DNA from: an uncultured Flammeovirgaceae bacterium
GTDB lineage: Bacteria > Bacteroidota > Bacteroidia > Cytophagales > Cyclobacteriaceae
Assembly (NCBI GenBank): GCA_937883755.1
Contig: CAKZYA010000005.1
Coordinates: forward strand, 62,001 to 126,000
Length of the DNA: 64,000 nt
Direction of reading: 5' to 3'
Each line of letters starts with the position of its first letter. Position 1 is the stretch's first letter. The translations under genes and the position numbers were made by a program. Of the stretch, positions 45,676 through 54,209 are shown one piece after another. The notes beneath the pieces were generated by a model. The model had not been told where the DNA came from. It saw nothing but the letters and a program-made list of their open reading frames with translations, and did not search any database.

Positions 45676-45771
45676 GACCGTACGAGCGAAGCGAGCTAGG
45701 GCGTGGAACAGGCGGCGAAGCCGCGCTCCCGTTGCTACGACATGTGAGCGTAGCGAGTATGTCGTAGCAAC
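45595..45771. repeat. GC-rich cluster of nested perfect inverted repeats
   Basis: AACGGGAGCGCGGCT (45595-45609) pairs perfectly with 45719-45733 over 15 bases, enclosing two further hairpins (45604/45654 arms; GCCGCCTGTT 45662 with AACAGGCGGC 45706). Immediately beside it GTTGCTACGACAT (45731-45743) pairs perfectly with 45759-45771. The outer stem and the first inner hairpin share bases, so two alternative folds exist. Confidence 0.7.
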
Positions 45772-46036
45772 ATCTGGATATACGACATACGTATATTTTC
45801 ACTATATCTACAGAGTTTTTGATTGATAGGTACTTAAATACTTGATGAAAGAAATATTAATTATCATTTTGCTTAGAATATGCGTGCTATCCATTTTAAA
45901 TGGATTAAACGTTTGAAAATATTTACAGTCGTTTACTCCCGATTAACTTCTTCTCGCTGCGCCAGTAGTAGCCGATGAATATAGAAAAATAGCTAGTGAT
46001 TTCTACCCTAATTCTGGACATTCTTGAGACCACGAA

Positions 46037-47596
46037 TCACTTCGGCAACTTCGGCTCTACCATCACCACTTCTTCCCGTTCTACGATGACGGCACCGGGG
46101 GGTAGGTTTTTAGATTTACGGACATACTTACGGGGAGTCACAATAACTGGGCAGAGGGAATCACTCTTGCGTTTGGAGTAGTAAGCGGCAATTTGAGCGG
46201 CTTGCTCAATAATATAGGGCGGGGGCGGTTGATTTCCTTGTTGTTTGATAATAGTGTGCGAGCCACTTACGTCTTTGGCGTGTAACCACAAATCATCTTT
46301 ATGGGCGTAGTTCCGAATGAGTTCGTCATTATTTTTAGCACTTTTTCCTACCCAAACCGTGTAACCGTCCAGGTCAAACACCCGAAAAGGAAAATGCTTT
46401 TCTTTATCTTCCGAAGTATCAAGCAGGTTATGTGCCTCAGCGTACTGCTGAATTTCAGATAGATCGCGGAATGATTCCAAATGCTCTAGATGAACTTCTT
46501 TATCAATGAGTTGAGCTTCTTTCTGCTCAATATTTTTGCGGAGCTGATTGGATTCTATTTTTTGGTTCTTGGCCTTCCGGTAATAGCGCTCAGCATTCTT
46601 TTGGGGCGAAAGCTGTCGGTTTAGTTTGATATGAACTGTTTGGTTATGATAAAAATCAAACAACTCAGCTTCCGTCGCCCCTTCAGGAATCTGGTGAAGG
46701 TTAGCCATCAGAATATCCGCAATTTGCTGGTGCTGAAGCCCGGTTTCTAGTTTCTCTAAAGCTCGCTGGTTTTTCCGAATATACTGCTCACTCTGTTTTT
46801 TCTGCTTTTCTAGCTTTTGGAGTAGCTTTCCTTTCAAGTTACCGAGCCGGATACCTTTGATTTTACGAAGGAAAAAATCGTTTAGGGTAGGAATAGAATC
46901 AGGAAACTGGGCGATCTGATTTCCTAGAGAAAGCAAACTTAGATGAAGCTGACCTTCCCAGTCAATCATATAGTACTTTTCAGGATTTTCTAATTGTTGT
47001 AGTACTTTCTGCAATAAGTTCCATTGCTCATCGGCTGATTTGCTTGCATAATCTTGCTGCTGCAAAAATGCTAGAGGAATTTTGCCGAAAGTAGGATACA
47101 GTTGCCGAATTTCTCCTGCTGCTTCATCAAAAACAGCCCGGTCGACTATAATTGAACGGTTCAGAGAAGGAATATCCAGAGAATAGTCATTGGCTAAACT
47201 ACTTCGGAAGATATCAGTCACCTTCTTGCCCTCGGTCAGTAGCACATTGGCTCGGTTGCCATGCATTTTGAATAATAAGCCTTGCTCACCAAAGCGTATC
47301 CAGAAACTTCGCTCATTGGCAAACTGCCGAATTTCAGTAATTGGCTGATCTAATAAGCTTGGAAATAAATCTACGCTATTACGCTTGGCTCGGTGAAACC
47401 GATCGGGAAATTGTAGGCAACAGAAATAAGAAGCTAAATGGGCTTTAATGAAAAACTCTTCCTGGGCATCAGGATGGTAAAAGCCTAAAATCAGTTCGTC
47501 TTTATTCTGACTAAAGCAAGCTCCTAACCGCCACCCCAGCAGTTGCAAACGCAATGCAGATGTAAGTTGCCGAAGAAAATAGTAGTTATGGTGCAT
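46037..47596 (-). CDS. NFACT family RNA-binding protein (RqcH/Rqc2-like)
   Basis: A 519-aa protein with the order N-terminal NFACT-N domain (MHHNYYFLRQLTSALRLQLLGWRLGACFSQNKDELILGF...FWIRFGEQGLLFKMHGNRANVLL), a central coiled coil (about 255-395) and the C-terminal NFACT-R/DUF814 domain (GYTVWVGKSAKNNDELIRNYAHKDDLWLHAKDVSGSHTII...AAYYSKRKSDSLCPVIVTPRKYVRK). Relatives bind obstructed large ribosomal subunits and add C-terminal alanine tails to stalled peptides. The Bacteroidota version is inferred to take part in ribosome quality control; it is cytoplasmic and monocistronic. Confidence 0.9.
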   Translation of the reverse strand: MHHNYYFLRQLTSALRLQLLGWRLGACFSQNKDELILGFYHPDAQEEFFIKAHLASYFCCLQFPDRFHRAKRNSVDLFPSLLDQPITEIRQFANERSFWIRFGEQGLLFKMHGNRANVLLTEGKKVTDIFRSSLANDYSLDIPSLNRSIIVDRAVFDEAAGEIRQLYPTFGKIPLAFLQQQDYASKSADEQWNLLQKVLQQLENPEKYYMIDWEGQLHLSLLSLGNQIAQFPDSIPTLNDFFLRKIKGIRLGNLKGKLLQKLEKQKKQSEQYIRKNQRALEKLETGLQHQQIADILMANLHQIPEGATEAELFDFYHNQTVHIKLNRQLSPQKNAERYYRKAKNQKIESNQLRKNIEQKEAQLIDKEVHLEHLESFRDLSEIQQYAEAHNLLDTSEDKEKHFPFRVFDLDGYTVWVGKSAKNNDELIRNYAHKDDLWLHAKDVSGSHTIIKQQGNQPPPPYIIEQAAQIAAYYSKRKSDSLCPVIVTPRKYVRKSKNLPPGAVIVEREEVVMVEPKLPK

Positions 47597-47728
47597 GAAT
47601 ATTTAATGATTGATTGCTCGATGGCTCAATTGTTGATTTGTTACAGGTCACTGCGGGGCGCGGTTTAGAAGGCTACAGGTTTTTAGGTTTCACTCAACTT
47701 AAACCGTAAGCTTGCTAATCTGTCTCTT

Positions 47729-47770
47729 AACTTCCAACTCCCTGCCCCAAGCTCCACGCTTTTCACATTT
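47729..47770. repeat. Degenerate 7-base tandem array at the end of miaA
   Basis: Consecutive 7-mers AACTTCC, AACTCCC, TGCCCCA, AGCTCCA, CGCTTTT, CACATTT run up to the miaA stop. The middle holds CCCTGCCCCAAGCTCC (47740-47755), the exact reverse complement of the 16-mer at 34160. Confidence 0.5.
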
Positions 47771-48693
47771 CATATTTTACCATTGATGTGCTCAACTAGC
47801 CTGATTATTAATTGCTCAGTAGGTTGATTAGTGTCAAACCAGCTAATTTCGGGATCTTTATTAAACCAAGTCCACTGCCGTTTGGCGTAGCGTCGGCTGT
47901 TTCGTTTGATTAGGCGAATGACCTCGTCGCGGCTGTATTTCCCAGCAAAGTACGGAAACCACTCCTGATAGCCTACGGTATGCAGAGCATTGTGGTGCTG
48001 ATAAGGCTGGAGTCTTCTGGCTTCATCTTCCAATCCTGTCTCAATCATCTGGTCTACTCGCTGGTTAATTCGTTCGTAAAGCTGATCACGGTTCATCGTC
48101 AGCCCAATTTTAATCACTTGAAATGGTCGGGAAGGGGTTGATTCCTGCTTTTTCCGAAACTCAGAAAACGGTTGTCCCGAACTGTGGTAAACTTCCAGTG
48201 CCCGTAGTACCCGGCGGTGGTTCTGTCGGTCTACTTGTTCAAAATAGATAGGGTCAACTTGTTGTAATTCACTCAGTAAAAAGTTTAGCCCCTGGGTTGC
48301 GTATTGCTCCTGCCAATAGTTGCGGACTTCTTCAGTAATATCAGGCATTTCGTCAATGCCTTCGCACAAAGCTTTTACGTACAAACCAGATCCACCCGTA
48401 GCAATTACTAATGAGTGCTTTTGAAAAAGATTTTCAAGAATGGGTAAAGCATTTTGTTCAAACTGCTTTACATCGTAGTCCTGGCTTACGGATAAACTAT
48501 CAATCAGGTGATGAGGAATCTGGGCTAGTTCATCTAGGTTTGGTTTGGCGGTGCCTATCGTTGTTTCGCGGTAAAATTGTCGGGAGTCAGTAGAGATAAT
48601 TTCTGTTTGGTAATGTTGGGCCAATTGAATACATACCTCCGTTTTACCCACTGCGGTTGGCCCTACTACCACGATAAGCGTTGATTGTACCAT
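47770..48693 (-). CDS. miaA: tRNA dimethylallyltransferase
   Basis: A 307-aa MiaA enzyme with P-loop GPTAVGKT (residues 11-18), STDSRQFYRETTIGTAKPN, HHLIDSLSVSQDYDVKQFEQ, the GGSGLYVKAL motif and the RNSRRYAKRQWTWFNKDPEISWF C-terminus. It transfers a dimethylallyl group to A37 of tRNAs reading U-starting codons. The start is divergent from the hybrid kinase, 77 bases away. Downstream lies a degenerate heptamer array. Confidence 0.97.
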   Translation of the reverse strand: MVQSTLIVVVGPTAVGKTEVCIQLAQHYQTEIISTDSRQFYRETTIGTAKPNLDELAQIPHHLIDSLSVSQDYDVKQFEQNALPILENLFQKHSLVIATGGSGLYVKALCEGIDEMPDITEEVRNYWQEQYATQGLNFLLSELQQVDPIYFEQVDRQNHRRVLRALEVYHSSGQPFSEFRKKQESTPSRPFQVIKIGLTMNRDQLYERINQRVDQMIETGLEDEARRLQPYQHHNALHTVGYQEWFPYFAGKYSRDEVIRLIKRNSRRYAKRQWTWFNKDPEISWFDTNQPTEQLIIRLVEHINGKI

Positions 48694-48700
48694 ATCAGCA

Positions 48701-48760
48701 TTACGGAAAACTTTGCACTTTGGATTTATGTTCGCTTATTCCGTAAATTGGAGAAATCCA
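48701..48760. promoter_or_regulatory. Two interleaved dyads in the miaA/kinase divergent gap
   Basis: TTACGGAA (48701) with TTCCGTAA (48739) and TGGATTT (48721) with AAATCCA (48754) are perfect inverted pairs. They fill most of the 77-base gap and could be regulator sites for either gene. Confidence 0.35.
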
Positions 48761-48770
48761 TAATTTTTCT

Positions 48771-51700
48771 ATGGCTAGTATTGAGAAGGTTTCATCATTA
48801 GAAAGGGAGAATGAGCAACTGAAAGCTAAAATTGCTCAAATGCAGCAAGGCAAGCCAGAGGATGCACTTCGGTTATCTCATTTGCAAGAATCTCTGCTAC
48901 ACGCTGATTTACTAGTAGTTTCTACGAATCAATCAGGAGAAATTACCTATTGTAACTATGCATTTGTTGAGGCGATTGGGGTTCCTGTAGAGAAGATAAA
49001 AGGACAAGATTTATTTGAAGAGCTAGAACCCTTACGTGGCGAAAAACTCACTATTGACCAGTTTATCCAGTTTGCTAAAGAGCGTGAACAGTCGCATAGT
49101 ATCAAGCGATTTATCCGTACCCCTTCGGGTCATAAGCTTATTATTAATATTCAGAGTATCATTCTTCATCAGGAAGGTAGCCAAGGGCTTACTATTATTG
49201 CTGAAGATATCACCGAGCACAAGCAGGTTCAGAAAAAACTACAGCAGAGCAATCGGCAACTGGCGGATTTGTACAATCGGGCTTACGATCTCATCATCGT
49301 AACTAATGAAGAAGGGAAGGTCGTAGTAGCCAATAAAACCTTTTATGTCAAGCTAAAGTACCGAAGCACTGAAGTAGAGAAAATAACCTTATTTGATATT
49401 ATAGCCCCTGCGTATCAGGAGCAATTTGCTGCACTCTGGAGCCGGATATTGACAGAAAATCAATCGGATCACTTTCAAGTAGCATTTGTATCAAGTCAAA
49501 ACGAGACTATTTATGTTTCAGGAACTCTTACCGCTAGTTTGCACGAAGGGGTGAAGAAAGTACGAGGTGTTTTTCACGATATCAGCGATCAGGTTCATGC
49601 CGATCAGGCGCGGAGCCTATACTATAATATTACCAACTTAGTATTACAAAGTCCTAACTTAAACTATCTGTACCCAAATATCCACCGGGAACTGGGTAAA
49701 GCCGTAGAGACTGAAGATCTGATTATTACAACTTGGCGAGAAGGTGAGTTAAAGTTTGTCTACGAAGATAGTCAAGACCCAGAACGTTACAGTGACGATC
49801 AACAGCAGTCAGTGTTGAGAGCACTGTGTCACTACGCTATCACAGTCAACCATCCGTTATTCTTACATCAGGATGATATCTTAGAACTGCAACGCTCGGG
49901 AAAAATACCATCAGTACCCATTCAACCCAAAATATGGATTGGTATTCCTCTGAAAATTCAGGGGAAGGTAGTAGGAATACTGGTACTACAAAATTTTAAG
50001 GAAGGAGGCAAAGTAGGAGTTGATGACTTTGAACTTCTTGATTTTGTTTCGGGACAAATTGCCTTGATTGTTGAGCGAAAACGCTACGAAGAAGAACTTC
50101 GGGATTATACCAGTCGACTCAAGGCAATTTTTGAGAGTAGTACTCATTTAATCTGGTCAGTAGATCAGAATTTGCGACTTACTACGTTTAACCGGAATTT
50201 TGAATATACATTCCGATCTCACTTTGGAGTAGGCCCCGTTGTGGGGGAAGTGTATAATCCGCTAGATGAAAAAACGACCGAACGCTACCTGGAGCAGTGG
50301 GAAGAAAAATACTTGGAAGTCTTTGACGGAAGTATTGCGCACTTTGAAGCAAAAATGCGATTTGGAAAGGATGTAGTCATCTGGAAATCCGTCTTTCTAA
50401 ACCCTATTTATCGGGAGGACGGTAGTGTACGAGAAGTGTCGGGTATTGCTCATGACATTACGCAGCGGCGACAATCAGAGCAAGCCTTAGCTGAAAGTGA
50501 AGAAAAATTCCGAACGATATTCGAGTCTTTCCAGGATATTTATTTCCGGTGTCGCTTAGATGGGGTGATTACTATGATCAGTCCATCAGTACACGAACTG
50601 ACGGCCTATGAAACGGATGAGGTACAGGGAAAAGACATTACTAACTATTACCTGTATGACAAAAAAACTAAGAACCTCATCCGTCAATTGGTAAAAAATC
50701 GGCGAGTTCGCAACTTTGAGGCTACCGTAATTAGCAAATCAGGTAAGCTGATTCCTTGTATCTGCAATGTGCGGCTTATCGGTAATTTATCGGGTAAAAA
50801 GACTGAGATAGAAGGTGTACTGCGGGATATTACCCAATTGAAGGAAACCACTCGCGCCCTACAAAAAGCCAAAGACGTAGCTGAACACTCGCTGAAAGCT
50901 AAGGAAGCGTTTTTGGCCAATATGAGCCATGAAATTCGTACTCCAATGAATGGGGTTATTAGCATGGTTGATATGTTGGGCGATACGACACTAAATTCAG
51001 AACAAGCTGACTATGTACAAACCATCAAATATTCTTCAGAGACACTACTTACCATTCTGAATGATATTCTCGATTTATCGAAAATAGAAGCGGGTAAGAT
51101 GCAGTTGCACCAAGCCGCCCTACCGATAAAAAGACTACTGGAGAAAAACCACAGCTTGTTTGCCCAGCAAGCGTTGGCTAAAAACCTTCGGTTCGAGTAC
51201 CAACTTGATAGCGGAGTACCTGAATACCTTTGGATCGATGAAACTCGGTTGTTACAAATATTATCAAACCTAACGGCTAACGCTATTAAGTTTACCGAGC
51301 AAGGAGAAGTACTAATTCGGATAGAGGAGGTTGAGTTAGAAGGTGAAAACCCAGATGTATCTCACCAGCATACTATCAAGGTTTCAGTGCAGGATTCTGG
51401 TATTGGAATATCAGAAGAAGACCAGCAGAAACTATTTGAGAGCTTCAACCAGGTTGATCCATCTACCTCTAAACGCTACAAGGGAACGGGGCTAGGTTTA
51501 TCCATTGCCCGTCAGCTTTCTAGTCTTATGGAAGGGGATATCGGAGTAACCTCTGAGCCTGGTAAGGGAAGTACTTTCTGGTTTACTTTTTTGGCAAAAG
51601 CTGCTCAGGCCGAGGATGTGCAAGAAGCTTCTACTAAAGATACCGTTACCCAGTTTATTGATATTACTCCCCAAGTATTAGTGGTAGACGATAATGCTAT

Positions 51701-52409
51701 CAACCGTAAGGTAGTGTCCGAAATGCTCAAGAAAAGTGGTTGTCATGTTACGCTTGCCAGTAGTGGTAAAGAGGCTATTGGAATCGTACAGCAGCAAGCA
51801 TTTGATGTGATTTACATGGACATTCAGATGCCCGAAATGGATGGTATTGAAGCTACTCGTCGTATTCGAGCGTTGAATTTGCCAAAAATCCCACCAATCG
51901 TCGCCCTGACTGCCTATTCGCTACCGGGTGATAAGGCGAAATTTATGAAGGCCGGTATGGACGATTATCTGGCAAAACCCATTCGGAAGAACATCATTAC
52001 CAAAACGGCGGCTTTGCTCGGGATTGAACCCACTGGAGAAGCCACTAACGCAACGGAGGAATCCGCTAATGAAGCTACTTTACAGTTAATTAACTGGAAC
52101 ACGTTGAAAACACTGGAAAAATACGGAGGGCGGGAACTAGTGGTAGAAAGCTTACAGGAGTTTGAAATGGAGGCTAAAGAATTATTAGCTGATGCAGCGG
52201 AAGGCATAGAAAAGCGCGATTATCAGCAAATTTTATCTAAATTGCACACCTTAAAAGGGAACGCTGGTACGTTAGGTTTGGAAAGTATGGCGTATTATGC
52301 TAAACTCATTGAATCAAATTTGAAGGAAGACAATCGCAAAAATCTTCATCAGGATTTTAAAATTCTGAAGGGGGAATTTGTTAAGTTTCAGAATAATTAC
52401 AAACAATAA
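48771..52409 (+). CDS. Hybrid sensor histidine kinase with four PAS, GAF, receiver and HPt domains
   Basis: A 1212-aa soluble kinase with no membrane segment. Order: short coiled coil (1-28); PAS (about 40-155); PAS (165-290); GAF (about 295-440); PAS (445-572); PAS (578-700); HisKA with MSHEIRTPMNG (His720); HATPase with NLTANAIKFTEQG, DSGIGI and KGTGLGLSIARQL; receiver with phospho-acceptor Asp1017 in MDIQMPEMDG; C-terminal HPt with LHTLKGNAGTLG (His1159). It can carry a full His-Asp-His relay inside one chain. A separate receiver protein is encoded 27 bases downstream and is the obvious final acceptor. The signal is unknown; it must be cytoplasmic. Confidence 0.95.
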   Translation: MASIEKVSSLERENEQLKAKIAQMQQGKPEDALRLSHLQESLLHADLLVVSTNQSGEITYCNYAFVEAIGVPVEKIKGQDLFEELEPLRGEKLTIDQFIQFAKEREQSHSIKRFIRTPSGHKLIINIQSIILHQEGSQGLTIIAEDITEHKQVQKKLQQSNRQLADLYNRAYDLIIVTNEEGKVVVANKTFYVKLKYRSTEVEKITLFDIIAPAYQEQFAALWSRILTENQSDHFQVAFVSSQNETIYVSGTLTASLHEGVKKVRGVFHDISDQVHADQARSLYYNITNLVLQSPNLNYLYPNIHRELGKAVETEDLIITTWREGELKFVYEDSQDPERYSDDQQQSVLRALCHYAITVNHPLFLHQDDILELQRSGKIPSVPIQPKIWIGIPLKIQGKVVGILVLQNFKEGGKVGVDDFELLDFVSGQIALIVERKRYEEELRDYTSRLKAIFESSTHLIWSVDQNLRLTTFNRNFEYTFRSHFGVGPVVGEVYNPLDEKTTERYLEQWEEKYLEVFDGSIAHFEAKMRFGKDVVIWKSVFLNPIYREDGSVREVSGIAHDITQRRQSEQALAESEEKFRTIFESFQDIYFRCRLDGVITMISPSVHELTAYETDEVQGKDITNYYLYDKKTKNLIRQLVKNRRVRNFEATVISKSGKLIPCICNVRLIGNLSGKKTEIEGVLRDITQLKETTRALQKAKDVAEHSLKAKEAFLANMSHEIRTPMNGVISMVDMLGDTTLNSEQADYVQTIKYSSETLLTILNDILDLSKIEAGKMQLHQAALPIKRLLEKNHSLFAQQALAKNLRFEYQLDSGVPEYLWIDETRLLQILSNLTANAIKFTEQGEVLIRIEEVELEGENPDVSHQHTIKVSVQDSGIGISEEDQQKLFESFNQVDPSTSKRYKGTGLGLSIARQLSSLMEGDIGVTSEPGKGSTFWFTFLAKAAQAEDVQEASTKDTVTQFIDITPQVLVVDDNAINRKVVSEMLKKSGCHVTLASSGKEAIGIVQQQAFDVIYMDIQMPEMDGIEATRRIRALNLPKIPPIVALTAYSLPGDKAKFMKAGMDDYLAKPIRKNIITKTAALLGIEPTGEATNATEESANEATLQLINWNTLKTLEKYGGRELVVESLQEFEMEAKELLADAAEGIEKRDYQQILSKLHTLKGNAGTLGLESMAYYAKLIESNLKEDNRKNLHQDFKILKGEFVKFQNNYKQ

Positions 52410-52436
52410 CCAGTTCAACCATAAAAACTTCACACC

Positions 52437-52817
52437 ATGTCAGATAGAAAGCAAGTGCTGGTCGCTGAGGATAGCTCAGTGATACAGAACCTTACCAAAA
52501 AAGTGTTACAATTCCAGAATTACGATATTGAGTCAGCGCGTGACGGGCAGCAGGTTCTAGATATGCTGAAGCAAAAAAATTATGACATCATTCTGATGGA
52601 TATCAACATGCCTAAAATGAATGGTATGGAATGCAGTAAGCAAATCCGTAGTATGGACGATGAAGAGAAGGCACAGGTACCTATTATCGCCATTTCAGGA
52701 AATGCTAGTAATTATACCGAAGAGGACTTTCAGAAGGCCGGAATGGATGAGTATATTCCTAAACCCATTGACTTTGACCATCTAGTTGAGGTCGTAAACA
52801 AGTACGCCCGGGAATAA
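52437..52817 (+). CDS. Stand-alone receiver (CheY-like response regulator)
   Basis: A 126-aa single receiver domain: acidic pair in VLVAEDSSVI, phospho-acceptor Asp in DIILMDINMPKMNGME, conserved Thr/Ser position occupied by Ser in PIIAISGNAS, and Lys in YIPKPIDF. No output domain. It starts 27 bases after the hybrid kinase and should receive phosphate from the HPt domain of that protein, acting by protein-protein contact. Confidence 0.93.
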   Translation: MSDRKQVLVAEDSSVIQNLTKKVLQFQNYDIESARDGQQVLDMLKQKNYDIILMDINMPKMNGMECSKQIRSMDDEEKAQVPIIAISGNASNYTEEDFQKAGMDEYIPKPIDFDHLVEVVNKYARE

Positions 52818-52818
52818 T

Positions 52819-52979
52819 GGCGGGGCTTGGGCAGGGCGTAATGTGTTAGGTGCAGTTGAAAATTGATAGTGAAAACAATAAAAGAAGAATACAAAAAAGT
52901 GTAGGGCTAGAATCGCGCAGTGGGAAGTCTGAAGCTCGAGAATCAGAATTTGTGGACTGTTCACTGTTGTCTATGGACT
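52819..52979. repeat. Degenerate 7-base tandem arrays (receiver - 91-aa gene gap)
   Basis: 52819-52839 reads GGCGGGG, CTTGGGC, AGGGCGT, a variant of the motif at 34160. 52924-52979 reads as eight consecutive 7-mers: GAAGTCT, GAAGCTC, GAGAATC, AGAATTT, GTGGACT, GTTCACT, GTTGTCT, ATGGACT, ending 8 bases before the next ATG. Confidence 0.6.
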
Positions 52980-52987
52980 AAAAAGCT

Positions 52988-53263
52988 ATGCAAATAAAAT
53001 ACACTTCTCACTATCTCCGTAAGCTAGAAGACTTGCTCAATGCATCGGATTATGTTCTGAGGTACGAGAAAGGGAACTTTAAATCGGGCTACTGCATTTT
53101 ACGGGATACCTGCCTGGTGATTGTAAACAAGTACTATACACTGGAGGGAAAAATCAATTGTCTGCTCGAGATTACTCGACAACTGGACATTGATCCAGAA
53201 AAACTATCGCCTAAGCAACAAAAACTATTAGTCGAACTACTCGAAATTCCCGATACTGTTTGA
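52988..53263 (+). CDS. Conserved-looking 91-aa protein, hypothetical
   Basis: A small soluble basic protein (MQIKYTSHYLRKLEDLLNASDYVLRYEKGNFKSGYCILRDTCLVIVNKYYTLEGKINCLLEI...). It has two strand-like segments and a C-terminal helical part (PKQQKLLVELLEI). Its stop codon overlaps the TTG start of the MBL hydrolase gene (TTGA), so the two are translationally coupled. No family is recognised. The coupling suggests a shared function with the hydrolase. Confidence 0.75.
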   Translation: MQIKYTSHYLRKLEDLLNASDYVLRYEKGNFKSGYCILRDTCLVIVNKYYTLEGKINCLLEITRQLDIDPEKLSPKQQKLLVELLEIPDTV

Positions 53264-54024
53264 AGTTAACATTTTTAGGTACGGGTACATCGCAGGGAGT
53301 TCCGGTCATTGGCTGTGATTGTGAAGTATGCACTTCGGTAGATTTTCGTGATAAACGGCTCCGTACTTCAGTACATATTGAGGTGGAGGGAAAGAGTATT
53401 ATTATTATTGATTCCGGTCCCGACTTCCGGCAGCAGGTATTGGCTAACCGTATCCGACAGCTAGACGCACTGGTATTTACCCACGAGCATAAGGATCACA
53501 CAGCAGGTATGGACGATGTCCGTAGCTTCAATTTCCTTCAACAACGCTCGATGCCTGTTTATGCCCACGCTCGAGTACAGGAAAGCTTGAAAAGAGAATT
53601 TGCCTACGTCTTTGCTGAGAAGAAATACCCAGGTGTTCCCCAGATTGACTTGTACGAAATCGGGTTATCTCCTTTTAAGGCCGCTGGAGTTCTTTTTCAG
53701 CCCGTAGAGGTACTACATTATAAACTTCCCGTACTTGGTTTTCGCATCCATGACTTTACCTATATCACCGATGCTAAAACTATCGCTGAGGAGGAAAAGG
53801 AAAAAATTAGAGGAAGCAAGGTTTTGGTACTCAATGCACTGCAGAAGCAAAGGCATATTTCTCACTTTACTCTCGATGAAGCTTTGGCAATGGTAGAAGA
53901 GCTCCAGCCTGAGCAGGCATATTTTACCCACCTCAGTCACCGTATGGGAAAACACCGTGATGTTGAGAAGGAGCTACCCAATAATGTGCAGATTGCGCAT
54001 GATGGGCTGACGATTACAGTGTAG
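53260..54024 (+). CDS. MBL fold metallo-hydrolase (PhnP-like)
   Basis: A 254-aa hydrolase read from a TTG that overlaps the preceding stop; the first residues MKLTFLGTGTSQGVPVIGCDCEVC are the invariant family start, so TTG is required. A zinc-binding Cys set (CDCEVC, 19-24), HEHKDH (75-80) and the late THLSHRMGKH motif match PhnP-like phosphodiesterases, which act on cyclic phosphodiesters. In Bacteroidota this gene is often found apart from phosphonate genes, so the natural substrate is uncertain. Cytoplasmic. Confidence 0.9.
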   Translation: MKLTFLGTGTSQGVPVIGCDCEVCTSVDFRDKRLRTSVHIEVEGKSIIIIDSGPDFRQQVLANRIRQLDALVFTHEHKDHTAGMDDVRSFNFLQQRSMPVYAHARVQESLKREFAYVFAEKKYPGVPQIDLYEIGLSPFKAAGVLFQPVEVLHYKLPVLGFRIHDFTYITDAKTIAEEEKEKIRGSKVLVLNALQKQRHISHFTLDEALAMVEELQPEQAYFTHLSHRMGKHRDVEKELPNNVQIAHDGLTITV

Positions 54025-54078
54025 CGTTGGTGGGTGTAAGTACTAATTGAATTTCGAGTATCTGAGATTATCTTCAAA

Positions 54079-54124
54079 CAAAATAATTATTTTGAGTATT
54101 AAATACTTTTTTTAAGTATATTTG
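54079..54124 (+). promoter_or_regulatory. parE promoter region with overlapping palindromes
   Basis: A -7 box TATATTTG (54117-54124) fits TAnnTTTG, with TTTTG 22 bases upstream, slightly longer than the usual spacing. A perfect 16-base palindrome, CAAAATAATTATTTTG (54079-54094), overlaps the -33 element and AGTATT-A-AATACT (54095-54107) follows. The leader to the ATG is about 80 bases. Confidence 0.5.
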
Positions 54125-54209
54125 AATCTTCAAATCAGATTATTTTCTTTGACTTTTCATTCTATTAAACTAGTAGGCTCCTTAATATTGAAGATCATAA
54201 CTACGAACT

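Larger units (their letters stand above)
45566..46036. other. 471-base intergenic region with GC-rich hairpin cluster
   Basis: The 45591-45771 part is strongly GC-rich and folded (listed separately); the rest is AT-rich. ATCCATTT-T-AAATGGAT (45889-45905) is a perfect 8+8 dyad. I see no gene. This region is downstream of NFACT and upstream of the GNAT gene, so the latter's promoter should lie in it. Confidence 0.6.
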
